A DNA stretch of 32,506 bases, from positions 1 to 32,506 of the forward strand of contig JAHDSQ010000027.1 in NCBI GenBank assembly GCA_018432615.1, given 5' to 3'. Of this stretch, positions 19,370-27,930 are shown one piece after another (the stretch's first letter is position 1; each line of letters opens with the position of its first letter). The position numbers were made by a program, and so were the translations under genes. Source of the stretch: Clostridia bacterium (GTDB lineage: Bacteria; Bacillota; Peptococcia; DRI-13; SM3-B62). Below the pieces are notes generated by a model that was not told the origin of the DNA, did no database searches, and saw only the letters and a program-made list of their open reading frames with translations.

Positions 19370-20889
19370 ATATGAACGAAGCGCTCGTTTTTTCCGAAGC
19401 GGCTGAAGATGCGCAGGTCTTGTTTGATTTACTGAGGGCGCATTTTCCCGGCATCAAGGTCAAGCATTGCGGCAAGCGGTATGAAGATACTAGCGGTGAG
19501 GGACTTGTGGTACTGCATATTAAAAGAATGCTCACAGGACTGGGCTTTGAAGTACGCATCTACTGTGAGGGTAGTGAATATACTCATCTGGAGAAATCAA
19601 GGGATGAGGTGTTCAGTGAACCGGAAATCAACCGGGAACGTCGTATGCTGCGTCTTGCTGTCTTTAGAGCACTTGCCGGGGTATTTGAGGGCAAAGAGCA
19701 ATTTGCCGGATTAAGCCCTTGGGGTGTCCTTACCGGGGTCAGACCGACAAAAATCGCCCGGCGGCTTTTCGAGGAAGGATTTGCAACTGAGCGAGTTCTT
19801 CGTCATTTGGTTTTGGACTATGCCATCAGTCCTGAGAAGGCCGAGCTTGTTACCACGGTCGTTCAGGGTCAGACTGCCTTTATTCCTGACAAAAAAGAGG
19901 CAAAAAAGGCTATTGGCATCTATCTTGGTATACCTTTTTGCCCTTCACGCTGTCATTATTGTTCTTTTCCCGCTGTTTCCATTAAAAAGATGGGGCATTT
20001 ACTTGCTGATTATCTAGAGGGCCTGAAAAAGGAGATCAGCGTAGTTGCCGCAGCCGTCAGTGAGCGGAACCTCTTAGTCCAAACCGTATATATCGGCGGC
20101 GGTACTCCCACCGTCCTCTCGGCTCAGGAGTTGAGGGAACTGTTGCTGCTGGTAAAACAAAGCTTTTCTTTGAGGGCGGGGGCAGAAATAACAGTGGAAG
20201 CCGGTCGGCCGGATACACTAAATGAGGATAAGCTGCGGGTCATGAAAGAATTGGGAGTGGGACGCGTCAGTGTGAATCCGCAAACCATGCAGGGCGATAC
20301 ATTAAAGAGAATAGGCAGGGGGCATACTGTTGAGGATATCTTCAATGCCTATGAGCTGGTCAGGAAAGCGGGAATTTCCGTCATAAATATGGATCTGATC
20401 GTGGGGTTGCCCGGCGAAACCGTGCGGGACGTAGAGGAAACGGTACGGTCCGTTGTTAATCTGGGACCTGAAAATATAACCTTGCATGCCCTAGCCATTA
20501 AAAGGGCCGCCCTTTATCGCCAGAGCAGCATTAAGCTACCGGGACTGAGGGAAGGAAGTACTATGATGGCGATAACTCAAGGAACCTTGCAGGAGGCGGG
20601 ATACAAGCCCTATTACTTATACAGACAAAAGGAGAGTATAGCCCAGGGTGAAAATGTCGGCTATGCCTTGCCAGACACGGAATGCTTATATAACATAGAA
20701 ATGATTGAGGAAAGAAGGTTCATCATAGGTTTTGGTGTGGGAGCCGGAAGTAAATTTATAAATGTGCGGGATTGGAGTTTGCACAACCAATATAATCCTA
20801 AGGATATCGGAGTGTATCTTGCGCGTTTGGATGATATTGCGGCTATGAAAGTTGACAAGGTAAAGGCCTTTGTATACAATAATTTTTGA
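19363..20889 (+). CDS. hemZ: Coproporphyrinogen III oxidase-like radical SAM enzyme HemZ
   Basis: 508 residues. An N-terminal extension of about 180 residues precedes a radical SAM domain with the cluster motif Cys193-x3-Cys197-x2-Cys200 in GIPFCPSRCHYCSF, then YIGGGTPT and the C-terminal HemN-like region. The extension and the location between a metallo-beta-lactamase gene and hisS are typical of clostridial HemZ. HemN-type enzymes oxidise coproporphyrinogen, but related proteins include heme chaperones (HemW), so the reaction is inferred. Start 19363 overlaps the previous gene; ATG 19372 is an alternative. Translational coupling is likely. Confidence 0.9.
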   Translation: MLDMNEALVFSEAAEDAQVLFDLLRAHFPGIKVKHCGKRYEDTSGEGLVVLHIKRMLTGLGFEVRIYCEGSEYTHLEKSRDEVFSEPEINRERRMLRLAVFRALAGVFEGKEQFAGLSPWGVLTGVRPTKIARRLFEEGFATERVLRHLVLDYAISPEKAELVTTVVQGQTAFIPDKKEAKKAIGIYLGIPFCPSRCHYCSFPAVSIKKMGHLLADYLEGLKKEISVVAAAVSERNLLVQTVYIGGGTPTVLSAQELRELLLLVKQSFSLRAGAEITVEAGRPDTLNEDKLRVMKELGVGRVSVNPQTMQGDTLKRIGRGHTVEDIFNAYELVRKAGISVINMDLIVGLPGETVRDVEETVRSVVNLGPENITLHALAIKRAALYRQSSIKLPGLREGSTMMAITQGTLQEAGYKPYYLYRQKESIAQGENVGYALPDTECLYNIEMIEERRFIIGFGVGAGSKFINVRDWSLHNQYNPKDIGVYLARLDDIAAMKVDKVKAFVYNNF

Positions 20890-20922
20890 TTTATTGTGAT
20901 GGGTAGGGGGTTGAATAATAAG

Positions 20923-22203
20923 ATGCTGACAACAAGACCCAGAGGGACTAATGATATTTTACCCGGTGAAATTTCAAGGTGGCATCATTTGGAGGAAGTG
21001 CTGCGTCAGGTGGCGGGGCTTTATGGTTTTCAAGAGATCAGAACCCCCATTTTTGAGCACACCGAGCTTTTTCAACGTGGTGTTGGGGAGACAACAGATA
21101 TTGTTGAGAAAGAGATGTACACTTTTTTTGACCGGGGCAAACGTTCTCTGACCTTGCGTCCCGAAGCTACGGCTTCTGCGGTGCGGGCTTTTGTGGAACA
21201 TAAGATGTATGCGGAAGCACAGCCGGTAAAACTATATTATCTGGGTCCGATGTTTCGTTACGATCGCCCCCAGGCAGGACGTTACAGACAGTTCCACCAG
21301 TTTGGGGTCGAAGTATTTGGGACCCGGGAGCCCGGTGTAGATGCGGAAGTAATCGCCATGTCTATGGATATTTATCAAAGATTGGGGTTAAAGAACCTGA
21401 CGGTTGAGCTGAACAGCGTCGGATGTCCCGCCTGTCGACGGTCTTATCGTACAATGCTGCAAGAGTTTTTGGAAGAGAGCAAAGAAAAGCTTTGTGGTAT
21501 ATGTCAAGATAGGTTTGACAAGAATCCGATGAGGATTTTAGACTGCAAAAATGAGAAATGCCAAGAACTGACGAAAAATGCCCCAACCATTAATGATGCC
21601 CTTTGCGATGATTGCAGGGAACACTTTGCGGGTGTGCAGGAGTACTTAAACAAAATGGGCGTTGAGTATCGTTTAAATCCCAGGTTAGTCAGAGGCTTGG
21701 ATTATTATACCCTCACGGCTTTTGAGATAATGGCGGAAGGAATCGGAGCGCAAGCCTCCATCGGAGGCGGCGGCAGGTATGACGGTCTCATTGAACAGTG
21801 CGGTGGGCCGCCGGTTCCCGGTATCGGTTATGCCATGGGCCTGGAAAGAATTCTTCTGACAATGGAGCAGCAGGGTATCGATAACACGTCAACCAAATCT
21901 GTTCAGGTATATATTGCGTCTTTGGGCGAAAAAGCACGGCTGTTAGGGGCGTCTTTGACCCAGGAACTGCGTGGCAAGGGAATAAGGGTGGAAAGGGACT
22001 ATCAGGACAAGAGTTTGAAGGCGCAAATGAAGGCAGCCAATCGCTATAATGCGAGTTATACTTTAATTATCGGTGAAGAAGAACTTAAAAATAAAGAGCT
22101 TGTTCTGCGCAGGATGCAGGATGGCAGTCAAGAGGTTATTCCCCTTGATGGTATTATTGAGTATTTGGCAGGGGAGATTAAGGAAGGGGACGACAAAAGA
22201 TGA
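20923..22203 (+). CDS. hisS: Histidyl-tRNA synthetase
   Basis: About 426 residues, a class II synthetase charging tRNA-His. It begins [16 protein letters not shown], the standard family start, and contains the motif 2 region [19 protein letters not shown], the His-binding segments RGLDYYT and [12 protein letters not shown], and a C-terminal anticodon domain. The ATG at 20923 follows TAGGGGG at 12 nt, somewhat far; in-frame TTG 20911 and GTG 20896 are alternatives that would add 4 or 9 residues. It overlaps aspS by 4 nt. Confidence 0.96.
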   Translation: MLTTRPRGTNDILPGEISRWHHLEEVLRQVAGLYGFQEIRTPIFEHTELFQRGVGETTDIVEKEMYTFFDRGKRSLTLRPEATASAVRAFVEHKMYAEAQPVKLYYLGPMFRYDRPQAGRYRQFHQFGVEVFGTREPGVDAEVIAMSMDIYQRLGLKNLTVELNSVGCPACRRSYRTMLQEFLEESKEKLCGICQDRFDKNPMRILDCKNEKCQELTKNAPTINDALCDDCREHFAGVQEYLNKMGVEYRLNPRLVRGLDYYTLTAFEIMAEGIGAQASIGGGGRYDGLIEQCGGPPVPGIGYAMGLERILLTMEQQGIDNTSTKSVQVYIASLGEKARLLGASLTQELRGKGIRVERDYQDKSLKAQMKAANRYNASYTLIIGEEELKNKELVLRRMQDGSQEVIPLDGIIEYLAGEIKEGDDKR

Positions 22204-23999
22204 ATGAAACAATGGAAGGATTAAAACGCAGTGTGTACTGTGGCCTGCTGACCGAGGAATATGAAGGACGCCAAGTTACTCTTACCGGATGGGTAAACCG
22301 CAGGCGAGATCACGGCGGGGTTATTTTTGTTGATTTAAGGGACAGAGAAGGTTTAGTTCAGGTGGTGTTTGCTCCGGAAATGGGCGAGGAACTCTTCGCA
22401 AAAGCTGAATCCGTAAGAAACGAGTACGTTCTGGCTGTTTGCGGCAAGGTGAGAAGGAGGCCTGAAGGTACGGTCAATCCTAATATGGCAACAGGAGATT
22501 TTGAAGTTATGGTCGAGGATTTCCGCATTCTAAGTGCGGCGAAAACACCTCCGTTTTACATAGAAGACGAAATAGACGTCGATGAAATGGTCAGACTAAA
22601 ATACCGTTATTTAGATCTGCGCAGGCCCCAAATGCAGAAATCGTTATTCCTAAGACATAGGGTCGTTAAATGTATGCGTGACTTTTTGGCCGAGCAAGGT
22701 TTTATTGATATTGAAACACCGGTGTTGATTAATAGTACCCCGGAAGGCGCCCGTGATTACCTGGTGCCGAGTCGTTTGCACGAAGGTAAATTTTATGCCC
22801 TGCCCCAGTCGCCGCAAATATTTAAACAACTCCTGATGGTAGCCGGCATGGACAGGTATTATCAAATTGCCCGCTGTTTTAGGGATGAGGATTTGCGGGC
22901 CGACAGGCAGCCTGAATTCACTCAGTTGGATGTGGAAATGTCTTTTGTCTCCCGTGATGACGTCTTGACGACGACAGAAGAGATGATAGCCCGTCTTTAT
23001 TCGCAGGAATTTGGGCATGAGATCAAGACACCTCTACCCCGGTTGAGCTATCAAGAGGCCATGGACAGATTTGGTTCAGATAAGCCTGACCTGCGTTTCG
23101 GCATGGAGTTGATCGATATTGCCGAGGAAGTAAAAGACAGTAATTTCAAGGTGTTTGTCCAGGTGATCGAGCGGGGTGGCAAGGTAAAAGGGATTAATGC
23201 CAAAGGATGTGCCGGGTATTCCCGCAAAGAGATAGACGACTTGACAAAGTTTGCCGGCATCTATGGGGCTAAAGGCTTGGCCTATTTTGTGATTACTGAC
23301 GAAGGAGTAAAGGCACCGATAACGAAGTTCTTTACTCCGGAACAAGTCGAGGGTATAGTGGAGAAAATGCAGGGTGAACCGGGGGATTTGTTATTGTTTG
23401 TGGCCGATGAGCCCTCTGTTGTAGCAGCTTCTCTGGGGCATTTGCGGTTGGAACTAGCCAAACAGTTGAATCTGATCGATAAGAATGAAATCAACCTTTT
23501 ATGGATTGTGGATTTCCCGCTTTTGGAGTATGACGCCGAGGAAAAACGCTGGTCTGCCATGCACCATCCGTTTACATCGCCGGTGGAAGAAGATCTAGCC
23601 TTAATGGAAAGCGATCCGGGTCGGGTCAGGGCATGTGCATATGACCTTGTTCTCAACGGGGTAGAAATCGGCGGAGGCAGCATCCGTATCCACCGTCGGG
23701 AGGTCCAAGAGAAAATGTTTAACAATTTAGGACTATCCCGGGAAGAAGCTCAGGAGAAATTCGGTTATTTACTGGATGCCTTTCAATACGGTGTACCGCC
23801 CCACGGCGGCATTGCTCTCGGAATAGATCGTTTGATCATGTTAATGGCCAAAAGGGAGACAATCCGTGATGTCATAGCCTTCCCGAAGACACAAAGCGCT
23901 ATGGATTTGATGTGTCAAGCTCCGTCAAAGGTAGAGGCAAAACAATTGCGAGAATTACACATAAAAACGACATCTTCTTTAAAAAATAAAAGCGAGTAA
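22200..23999 (+). CDS. aspS: Aspartyl-tRNA synthetase
   Basis: 599 residues, bacterial-type AspRS with an N-terminal OB anticodon-binding domain ([19 protein letters not shown]), class II motif 2 ([16 protein letters not shown]), a GAD insertion (about 290-420), and motif 3 ([13 protein letters not shown]). Its ATGA overlap with the hisS stop indicates translational coupling. Whether it charges only tRNA-Asp or also tRNA-Asn cannot be told from this window. A 6S RNA gene follows, as in B. subtilis. Confidence 0.97.
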   Translation: MNETMEGLKRSVYCGLLTEEYEGRQVTLTGWVNRRRDHGGVIFVDLRDREGLVQVVFAPEMGEELFAKAESVRNEYVLAVCGKVRRRPEGTVNPNMATGDFEVMVEDFRILSAAKTPPFYIEDEIDVDEMVRLKYRYLDLRRPQMQKSLFLRHRVVKCMRDFLAEQGFIDIETPVLINSTPEGARDYLVPSRLHEGKFYALPQSPQIFKQLLMVAGMDRYYQIARCFRDEDLRADRQPEFTQLDVEMSFVSRDDVLTTTEEMIARLYSQEFGHEIKTPLPRLSYQEAMDRFGSDKPDLRFGMELIDIAEEVKDSNFKVFVQVIERGGKVKGINAKGCAGYSRKEIDDLTKFAGIYGAKGLAYFVITDEGVKAPITKFFTPEQVEGIVEKMQGEPGDLLLFVADEPSVVAASLGHLRLELAKQLNLIDKNEINLLWIVDFPLLEYDAEEKRWSAMHHPFTSPVEEDLALMESDPGRVRACAYDLVLNGVEIGGGSIRIHRREVQEKMFNNLGLSREEAQEKFGYLLDAFQYGVPPHGGIALGIDRLIMLMAKRETIRDVIAFPKTQSAMDLMCQAPSKVEAKQLRELHIKTTSSLKNKSE

Positions 24000-24024
24000 A
24001 ATGCTGGGAATAGCGGGACCCTGC

Positions 24025-24053
24025 TTGAAATGCGCGGATTGATATGATAATAT
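24025..24053 (+). promoter_or_regulatory. Predicted promoter of the 6S RNA
   Basis: TTGAAA at 24025-24030 is a good -35. GATAAT (24046-24051, spacer 15) or TAATAT (24048-24053, spacer 17) could be the -10. Transcription would start near 24060, at the 5' end expected for the 6S RNA. Confidence 0.55.
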
Positions 24054-24059
24054 TGTCTT

Positions 24060-24266
24060 GAGAAGAAATTGCAGTAGTCGCCCTACGGTGCTCGTGAGAA
24101 TGAGTCGTAAGTTTTGAGCCAACACCATTACATTGGGAACCCGGACTCTGGTTGTGGCATACAAGCCTGCTTAATAGCGGGACTTATAAAGCAAGCAGGA
24201 GGGTACCCACCTGCTTAGAGCAGGTTCAAAACAACGGCCCCCACGGCATAGTGGGGTTTGTTTTTT
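24060..24266 (+). ncRNA. ssrS: 6S RNA (RNA polymerase-binding regulator)
   Basis: A roughly 200-nt RNA between aspS and tcdA, the same place as 6S-1 RNA (bsrA) in B. subtilis. It contains the Firmicutes 6S-like segment GTTTTGAGCCAACACC (24111-24126), whose first ten bases pair with GGTTCAAAAC (24223-24232). CCCTAC (24081-24086) can pair with GTGGGG (24251-24256), closing the molecule. 6S RNA mimics an open promoter and sequesters housekeeping RNA polymerase in stationary phase. The call rests on synteny, motif and fold; ends are approximate. Confidence 0.8.
24239..24266 (+). terminator. Intrinsic terminator of the 6S RNA
   Basis: CCCCAC (24239-24244) pairs with GTGGGG (24251-24256) around GGCATA, followed by TTTGTTTTTT. 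The 3' arm can alternatively pair with CCCTAC near the RNA 5' end, so terminator and closing stem compete. Confidence 0.75.
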
Positions 24267-24414
24267 GTTTGTATATAAATAAAGTGTAGAAAAAATTAGA
24301 ACCATGGTATATAATAAATCATAAATACTGAAATTATAGTTTATACTAAAAATTAATCAATATTCTTCTTTCAACTAACTTCTTTTACTGTAGCGAGATG
24401 TTTGGGAAGTCAGG
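24267..24414. other. AT-rich spacer downstream of the 6S RNA
   Basis: This stretch is strongly AT-rich and has no open frame with a ribosome binding site. TATAAT (about 24312-24317) and TATACT in the 24340s are -10-like, but no convincing -35 is paired with them. A promoter for the following leader or the GGDEF-EAL gene probably lies here. Confidence 0.4.
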
Positions 24415-24558
24415 AAAAAAGAAGAAGTGTCGAAAGCTGTCACTTGAGGTCGGCTTTTGCGGAATAAAGCGGCTTGAGGTTCGGTATCAAAAGAAATACC
24501 GGGCACACCGTGACATGCTACGCCGAAGATGGTGCGATGCAGGTTAGGTGTGTTTTTT
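24415..24558 (+). promoter_or_regulatory. Unassigned structured RNA leader ending in a terminator-like hairpin
   Basis: Helices seen: TGTCAC (24438-24443) with GTGACA (24510-24515) encloses two hairpins, GCTTT/AAAGC (24453-24457/24466-24470) and CGGTAT/ATACCG (24482-24487/24496-24501), a three-way junction shape. An 8-nt direct repeat CTTGAGGT, followed by CGG or TCGG, occurs at 24443 and 24473. CACACC (24504-24509) can pair with GGTGTG (24547-24552), followed by six T, an intrinsic-terminator layout abutting the junction stem. It lies 43 nt before the GGDEF-EAL start. The layout resembles aptamer plus expression platform, but I cannot match it to a known riboswitch class; it may be an independent small RNA. 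Confidence 0.5.
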
Positions 24559-24600
24559 GTTTATTGGGAATTAATTTATTAAGCGACCGGAGGGTTCGAG

Positions 24601-25890
24601 TTGGGTATCTTATCTTTAAGTGAGGCATGGAGGAGCATGCCGGGAAGGAAGTCGTTTCTGCAACATTTAAATAGGGCTATAAGTGGCAGTCGCGAGAATA
24701 AGAGAAGGTTTGCAGTGATGGTGGTTGATTTAGACGGATTTAACGAAATTAATTATGCAAAGGGTTGTGATTATGGGGATAAGCTGCTGCTGGAGATTGG
24801 GAAAAGATTAAAGCTGATTATCGGAGAGAAAGGCTATGTTGCCCGTTCCTGGGGTGATGAGTTTTTAATTGCCTGTCATCTAAAGAAAGAAAAAGAAGCG
24901 TTAAACAAAGCCGAAGAACTTATCAAGGGATTCGACGAGGGTTTCAAAATAGGTGGGGAAAGGATTTATGTCACCGCCAGCGTCGGTATTGCTCTTTTTC
25001 CAAACCATGGTGAAAACTCGGAAAATCTTATCAGCACTGCAAGCATGGCTATGAAAAGGGCCAAAGAGAACGGGAGAAAAAGGTATGTGTTCGATGATAT
25101 CAAGACAAGAAATGATACGTGTCGCGTCATAGAAATAACTAATTGTTTAAAGGAAATGACTGAAGAAGATAAATACGAAGAGTTGGAGCTTTTGTATCAA
25201 CCGCAGTTTCATTTGGCGACGGGTAAGAGCGTCGGAGCCGAGGCGTTGTTGAGATGGAACTCTCCCAAATTTGGCCTATTGATGCCCAATCTATTTATTT
25301 CTATTGCCGAAGAAAGAGGTTTGATCGTCAAATTAGGGGAATGGATTCTTATGAAAGCTTGTAAACAGGCAAAATACTGGATTGACAGTGGGGCATCATT
25401 TCAGAAAATGGCGGTTAATATTTCTAAGCAACAGCTGAGTACCAGCTTCAGCGGTCTGGTAAGGGATACCCTCAAAAGAACAGGTTTAGAACCTCATTAT
25501 TTAGAGTTGGAGATTACAGAGACCCTGGCTATGACGGATTCAGAGAGGACGAAACTGGTTTTAAACGAGCTCCGCGGATTAGGGGTAAGAATAGCCTTGG
25601 ATGACTTTGGCTCCGGATATTCTTCCCTGAGCTATTTAAGCAGTATACCAATCGACTGTATCAAAATAGATGCTGCCTTGATAAAAGATCTTCCCGGTAA
25701 TCAGAAAAACTCTATTATCACAGAGTCGATAATAGAGTTGGCCCACAGCCTAGATTATGGAGTTATTGCGGAAGGTGTGGAAACAAGAGAGCAGTTATCT
25801 TTTTTAAAGGAAAAAAAATGTGACTATTTTCAAGGTTTTTTGTTCAGCAAGCCGTTGCCTAAGAAGGATTATGAACGAAAATTCTTGTGA
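24601..25890 (+). CDS. GGDEF-EAL protein, probable c-di-GMP phosphodiesterase
   Basis: 429 residues with no TM helix: a GGDEF domain (about 20-170) followed by EAL (about 185-425). The GGDEF signature reads S-W-G-D-E-F, with Trp in place of the first Gly, which argues against normal cyclase activity. The EAL domain keeps EALLRW, NISKQQL, ELEITET, ALDDFGSGYSSL, IKID and EGVET, so hydrolysis of c-di-GMP to pGpG is expected, perhaps with the GGDEF domain as a GTP-sensing module. The TTG start at 24601 follows CGGAGGG. A structured leader precedes it. Confidence 0.93.
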   Translation: MGILSLSEAWRSMPGRKSFLQHLNRAISGSRENKRRFAVMVVDLDGFNEINYAKGCDYGDKLLLEIGKRLKLIIGEKGYVARSWGDEFLIACHLKKEKEALNKAEELIKGFDEGFKIGGERIYVTASVGIALFPNHGENSENLISTASMAMKRAKENGRKRYVFDDIKTRNDTCRVIEITNCLKEMTEEDKYEELELLYQPQFHLATGKSVGAEALLRWNSPKFGLLMPNLFISIAEERGLIVKLGEWILMKACKQAKYWIDSGASFQKMAVNISKQQLSTSFSGLVRDTLKRTGLEPHYLELEITETLAMTDSERTKLVLNELRGLGVRIALDDFGSGYSSLSYLSSIPIDCIKIDAALIKDLPGNQKNSIITESIIELAHSLDYGVIAEGVETREQLSFLKEKKCDYFQGFLFSKPLPKKDYERKFL

Positions 25891-25953
25891 AATATATAAT
25901 AATTATCTTAAGTGAAATCTATAGGGCATTATGTATAAGGGGGATGTGCGGGT

Positions 25954-26304
25954 GTGAATAGTGTTGTATCTTGTGAAAAGGAAATAAAAAAGGCTATGAT
26001 AAAAATTCATCAGGAAACACTTGGCAAGGGACCGGAAGAGGCTTGGATGAAAATTAATCGGAATATTGGAACGTTTTACTATTCCGGGACCTTGACGCGG
26101 CTTGAAGAAAATCTCCTTCTGGTGCCCGATGGGGAGGAAGATGTGCTGAGGTTGCGGGAAATCATTATCCGGCAGCAAAACTCATTTTTACGCGAAGAGA
26201 TAAAAAAAATCGCCGGGGTAGAGGTAAAAGAGATTACCGGTAAGATGAGTGTACATAACGATATATACTTCGGGGCAGTGCTTTTCGATAAGAGTTTTGA
26301 ATGA
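25954..26304 (+). CDS. DUF2294-family protein
   Basis: 116 residues, soluble and mixed alpha/beta. The pattern (N-terminal helix, LGKGPEEAWMKINRNIGTFYYSG, LTRLEENLL, then a REEIKKIAGVEVKEI segment and a C-terminal strand) fits DUF2294, a family in Firmicutes and some other bacteria without a settled function. GTG 25954 is preceded by AAGGGGG about 10 nt upstream. It lies between the GGDEF-EAL gene and tcdA, with gaps of 63 and 77 nt, so it may be transcribed alone. Confidence 0.75.
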   Translation: MNSVVSCEKEIKKAMIKIHQETLGKGPEEAWMKINRNIGTFYYSGTLTRLEENLLLVPDGEEDVLRLREIIIRQQNSFLREEIKKIAGVEVKEITGKMSVHNDIYFGAVLFDKSFE

Positions 26305-26315
26305 GAGGACTCAGC

Positions 26316-26346
26316 TTGGCGCAAGTCGTCATAAATGTTGTATAAT
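26316..26346 (+). promoter_or_regulatory. Possible promoter for tcdA
   Basis: TATAAT at 26341-26346 is a perfect -10. TTGGCG at 26316-26321 is a partial -35 with a long 19-nt spacer. The tcdA start is 36 nt downstream of the -10. Confidence 0.45.
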
Positions 26347-26381
26347 GGCTTTATATAGCAAAACTGTTGGAGGGATATGAC

Positions 26382-27116
26382 TTGCACCGCTTTACGCGCT
26401 TGGAACAATTGCTTGGAAGTGAAGGATTGCAGAAGTTACAGGGTGCTAAGGTCGTAGTATTCGGGTTAGGAGGTGTCGGCTCCTATGCTGCCGAAGCCTT
26501 GGCCAGAGCCGGTATAGGTAGGCTGGAATTGGTAGATGCCGATACGGTGTGTGTGTCGAATATCAACCGGCAGCTTATTGCCCTTCATTCTACAGTCGGT
26601 CAGGCAAAAACAGAAGTAATGAAGGAGCGGATAAAGGATATCAATCCTGATTGTGAGGTCGTAACTCATCAGGTTTATGTTTCCGAGGAAAATGCGGAAA
26701 AATACATTGATGATAAATTTTCTTATGCCGTTGATGCCATAGATACAATCAGCAGTAAGTTAGCTCTCAGCAAGCTGGCGGTAAAAAAAGGGATACCGAT
26801 TATTTCTGCTATGGGAACGGGAAATTTGCTTGATGCGACCAAGTTCAGAATCGCCGATATTAGCGAGACGTCCTATTGCCCCTTGGCTAGGGTGATGCGG
26901 AGGGAATTAAGAAAACACGGTATCGAGAAGGGCATTAAGGTTGTATATTCTACTGCCGATCGGATTAAAATACAAGGTAATGAGGGTATTTCTTCAGATA
27001 CTTCATATAACTCCGGATTATCCGCGCTGGGCAGTATCTCTTTTGTACCCCCTGTAGCCGGTTTGTTGCTGGCTTCTGCGGTAGTTAACGATATTTTGGA
27101 TAATTCTATTGACTAA
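26382..27116 (+). CDS. tcdA: tRNA threonylcarbamoyladenosine dehydratase TcdA
   Basis: 244 residues of the ThiF/MoeB/E1-like family. The ATP-binding loop is VVVFGLGGVGSYAAEALARAG, followed by LVDADTVCVSNINRQ and the YAVDAIDTISSK segment; a CPLAR motif lies in the second half. TcdA (CsdL) uses ATP to cyclise t6A37 in tRNA to ct6A. The TTG at 26382 is chosen because TTGGAGGG (26367-26374) is its ribosome binding site; the longer frame would start inside that site. Location downstream of aspS and 6S RNA matches B. subtilis yrvM. Confidence 0.92.
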   Translation: MHRFTRLEQLLGSEGLQKLQGAKVVVFGLGGVGSYAAEALARAGIGRLELVDADTVCVSNINRQLIALHSTVGQAKTEVMKERIKDINPDCEVVTHQVYVSEENAEKYIDDKFSYAVDAIDTISSKLALSKLAVKKGIPIISAMGTGNLLDATKFRIADISETSYCPLARVMRRELRKHGIEKGIKVVYSTADRIKIQGNEGISSDTSYNSGLSALGSISFVPPVAGLLLASAVVNDILDNSID

Positions 27117-27137
27117 TCCTTGGAAGACAGATATAAT
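27109..27137 (+). promoter_or_regulatory. Near-consensus promoter of csoR-trxA
   Basis: TTGACT (27109-27114) and TATAAT (27132-27137) with a 17-nt spacer. The -35 overlaps the last codons and stop of tcdA. Transcription should begin near 27144, just before the palindromic operator. Confidence 0.8.
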
Positions 27138-27147
27138 TTAACTAACG

Positions 27148-27164
27148 ATACCCATAGGGGGTAT
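27148..27164 (+). promoter_or_regulatory. Predicted CsoR operator
   Basis: ATACCC-ATAGG-GGGTAT is a 6-5-6 inverted repeat closely resembling known CsoR operators of copper-regulated genes in Firmicutes. It starts about 5 nt after the predicted transcription start, and its right half (AGGGGGT) also serves as the ribosome binding site of csoR. Autoregulation is expected. Confidence 0.75.
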
Positions 27165-27169
27165 ATTCA

Positions 27170-27466
27170 ATGTCTGAGGATAAGAGCAAAATTGAAAGAG
27201 AGTTAGCGACGGAGAGCATCAAAAACAGGCTGTTGCGGGTTGAAGGCCAGATCAGGGGTATCCGGCGGATGCTGGATGAAGACAGTTGCTGTAAGGATGT
27301 TTTGGTGCAAATATCAGCCGTACGCGCCGCCGTATCGAAAGTGGGCGTCTTAATTCTGGAAAATCATATGAAAGAGTGTTTGAGTTGTAAAGATAACGGA
27401 CGTAAGGAGTATGACGAAGTTGCGGTGGAAGAACTATTGAGTGTCTTGAAAAGCTTTATCCGTTAG
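27170..27466 (+). CDS. csoR: CsoR-type copper-sensing repressor
   Basis: 98 residues, all helical, of the CsoR/RcnR (DUF156) family. The core RLLRVEGQIRGIRRML is present. The Cu(I) ligand pattern Cys41-His66-Cys70 has exactly the spacing (25 and 4) of CsoR proteins, which separates it from RcnR and FrmR types; an extra Cys40 and Cys73 are present. CsoR releases DNA on binding Cu(I). A matching operator precedes the gene. No copA or copZ is seen here; trxA follows after 23 nt. Confidence 0.88.
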   Translation: MSEDKSKIERELATESIKNRLLRVEGQIRGIRRMLDEDSCCKDVLVQISAVRAAVSKVGVLILENHMKECLSCKDNGRKEYDEVAVEELLSVLKSFIR

Positions 27467-27489
27467 ACGAAAAAGGAGGTAATTTATTA

Positions 27490-27822
27490 ATGGCAGAATC
27501 AAACGTTGTTCAACTGAATGATGGCAACTTTGCAGCAGAGGTATTACAGGCGGAAGGACCGGTGCTTGTTGACTTTTTTGCCGTATGGTGTGGCCCTTGT
27601 AAGATGCTGGGGCCCGTTATTGAAGAATTGGCAAACGATTATCAAGGGAAAGCAAAGATATGTAAAATTAATGTGGATGAAAGTGGCGGTACTGCTTCCG
27701 AATACGGAGTTATGAGTATTCCTACCATGGTTCTCTTTGTTGGCGGGAAAGAGGTCAACAGGATGGTAGGGTTCTCTTCTAAAGAGGATATCGCCAAAGC
27801 GATAGATGCGGTAGCTAAGTAA
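27490..27822 (+). CDS. trxA: Thioredoxin
   Basis: 110 residues with the active site WCGPCK, preceded by VLVDFFAVWCGPC and with the cis-Pro segment MSIPTMVLF. Thioredoxin reduces protein disulfides using thioredoxin reductase. AAAGGAGGT precedes the ATG. It is probably cotranscribed with csoR, which would put this thioredoxin under copper control; a terminator follows. Confidence 0.95.
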   Translation: MAESNVVQLNDGNFAAEVLQAEGPVLVDFFAVWCGPCKMLGPVIEELANDYQGKAKICKINVDESGGTASEYGVMSIPTMVLFVGGKEVNRMVGFSSKEDIAKAIDAVAK

Positions 27823-27837
27823 CAGGGTATTATGCTT

Positions 27838-27884
27838 AAAAAAGCGGTCGGCGGTGTAAATATACTGCACTGACCGCTTTTTTT
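27838..27884 (+). terminator. Intrinsic terminator after trxA
   Basis: An A-run plus GCGGTC (27838-27849) pairs with GACCGC plus a seven-T run (27872-27884). The 22-nt loop has further local pairing. It ends the csoR-trxA unit. Confidence 0.85.
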
Positions 27885-27930
27885 GTGTATAATTCGTTTA
27901 TGAGGTATTGTGGATATAAGGGTGAGGTAG

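Noticed and set aside
24160..24266. T-box leader reading of the AGGGTACC-like segment near 24200
   Set aside because: The T-box core is not matched, no downstream synthetase or amino acid gene follows, and the 6S RNA explanation fits position and motif better.
24415..24558. A known riboswitch (c-di-GMP-I/II, SAM, cobalamin, TPP, FMN, T-box, c-di-AMP) before the GGDEF-EAL gene
   Set aside because: None of the conserved core strings I know for these classes is present on the + strand; the resemblance of one minus-strand stretch to GCAAAAGCC is too short.
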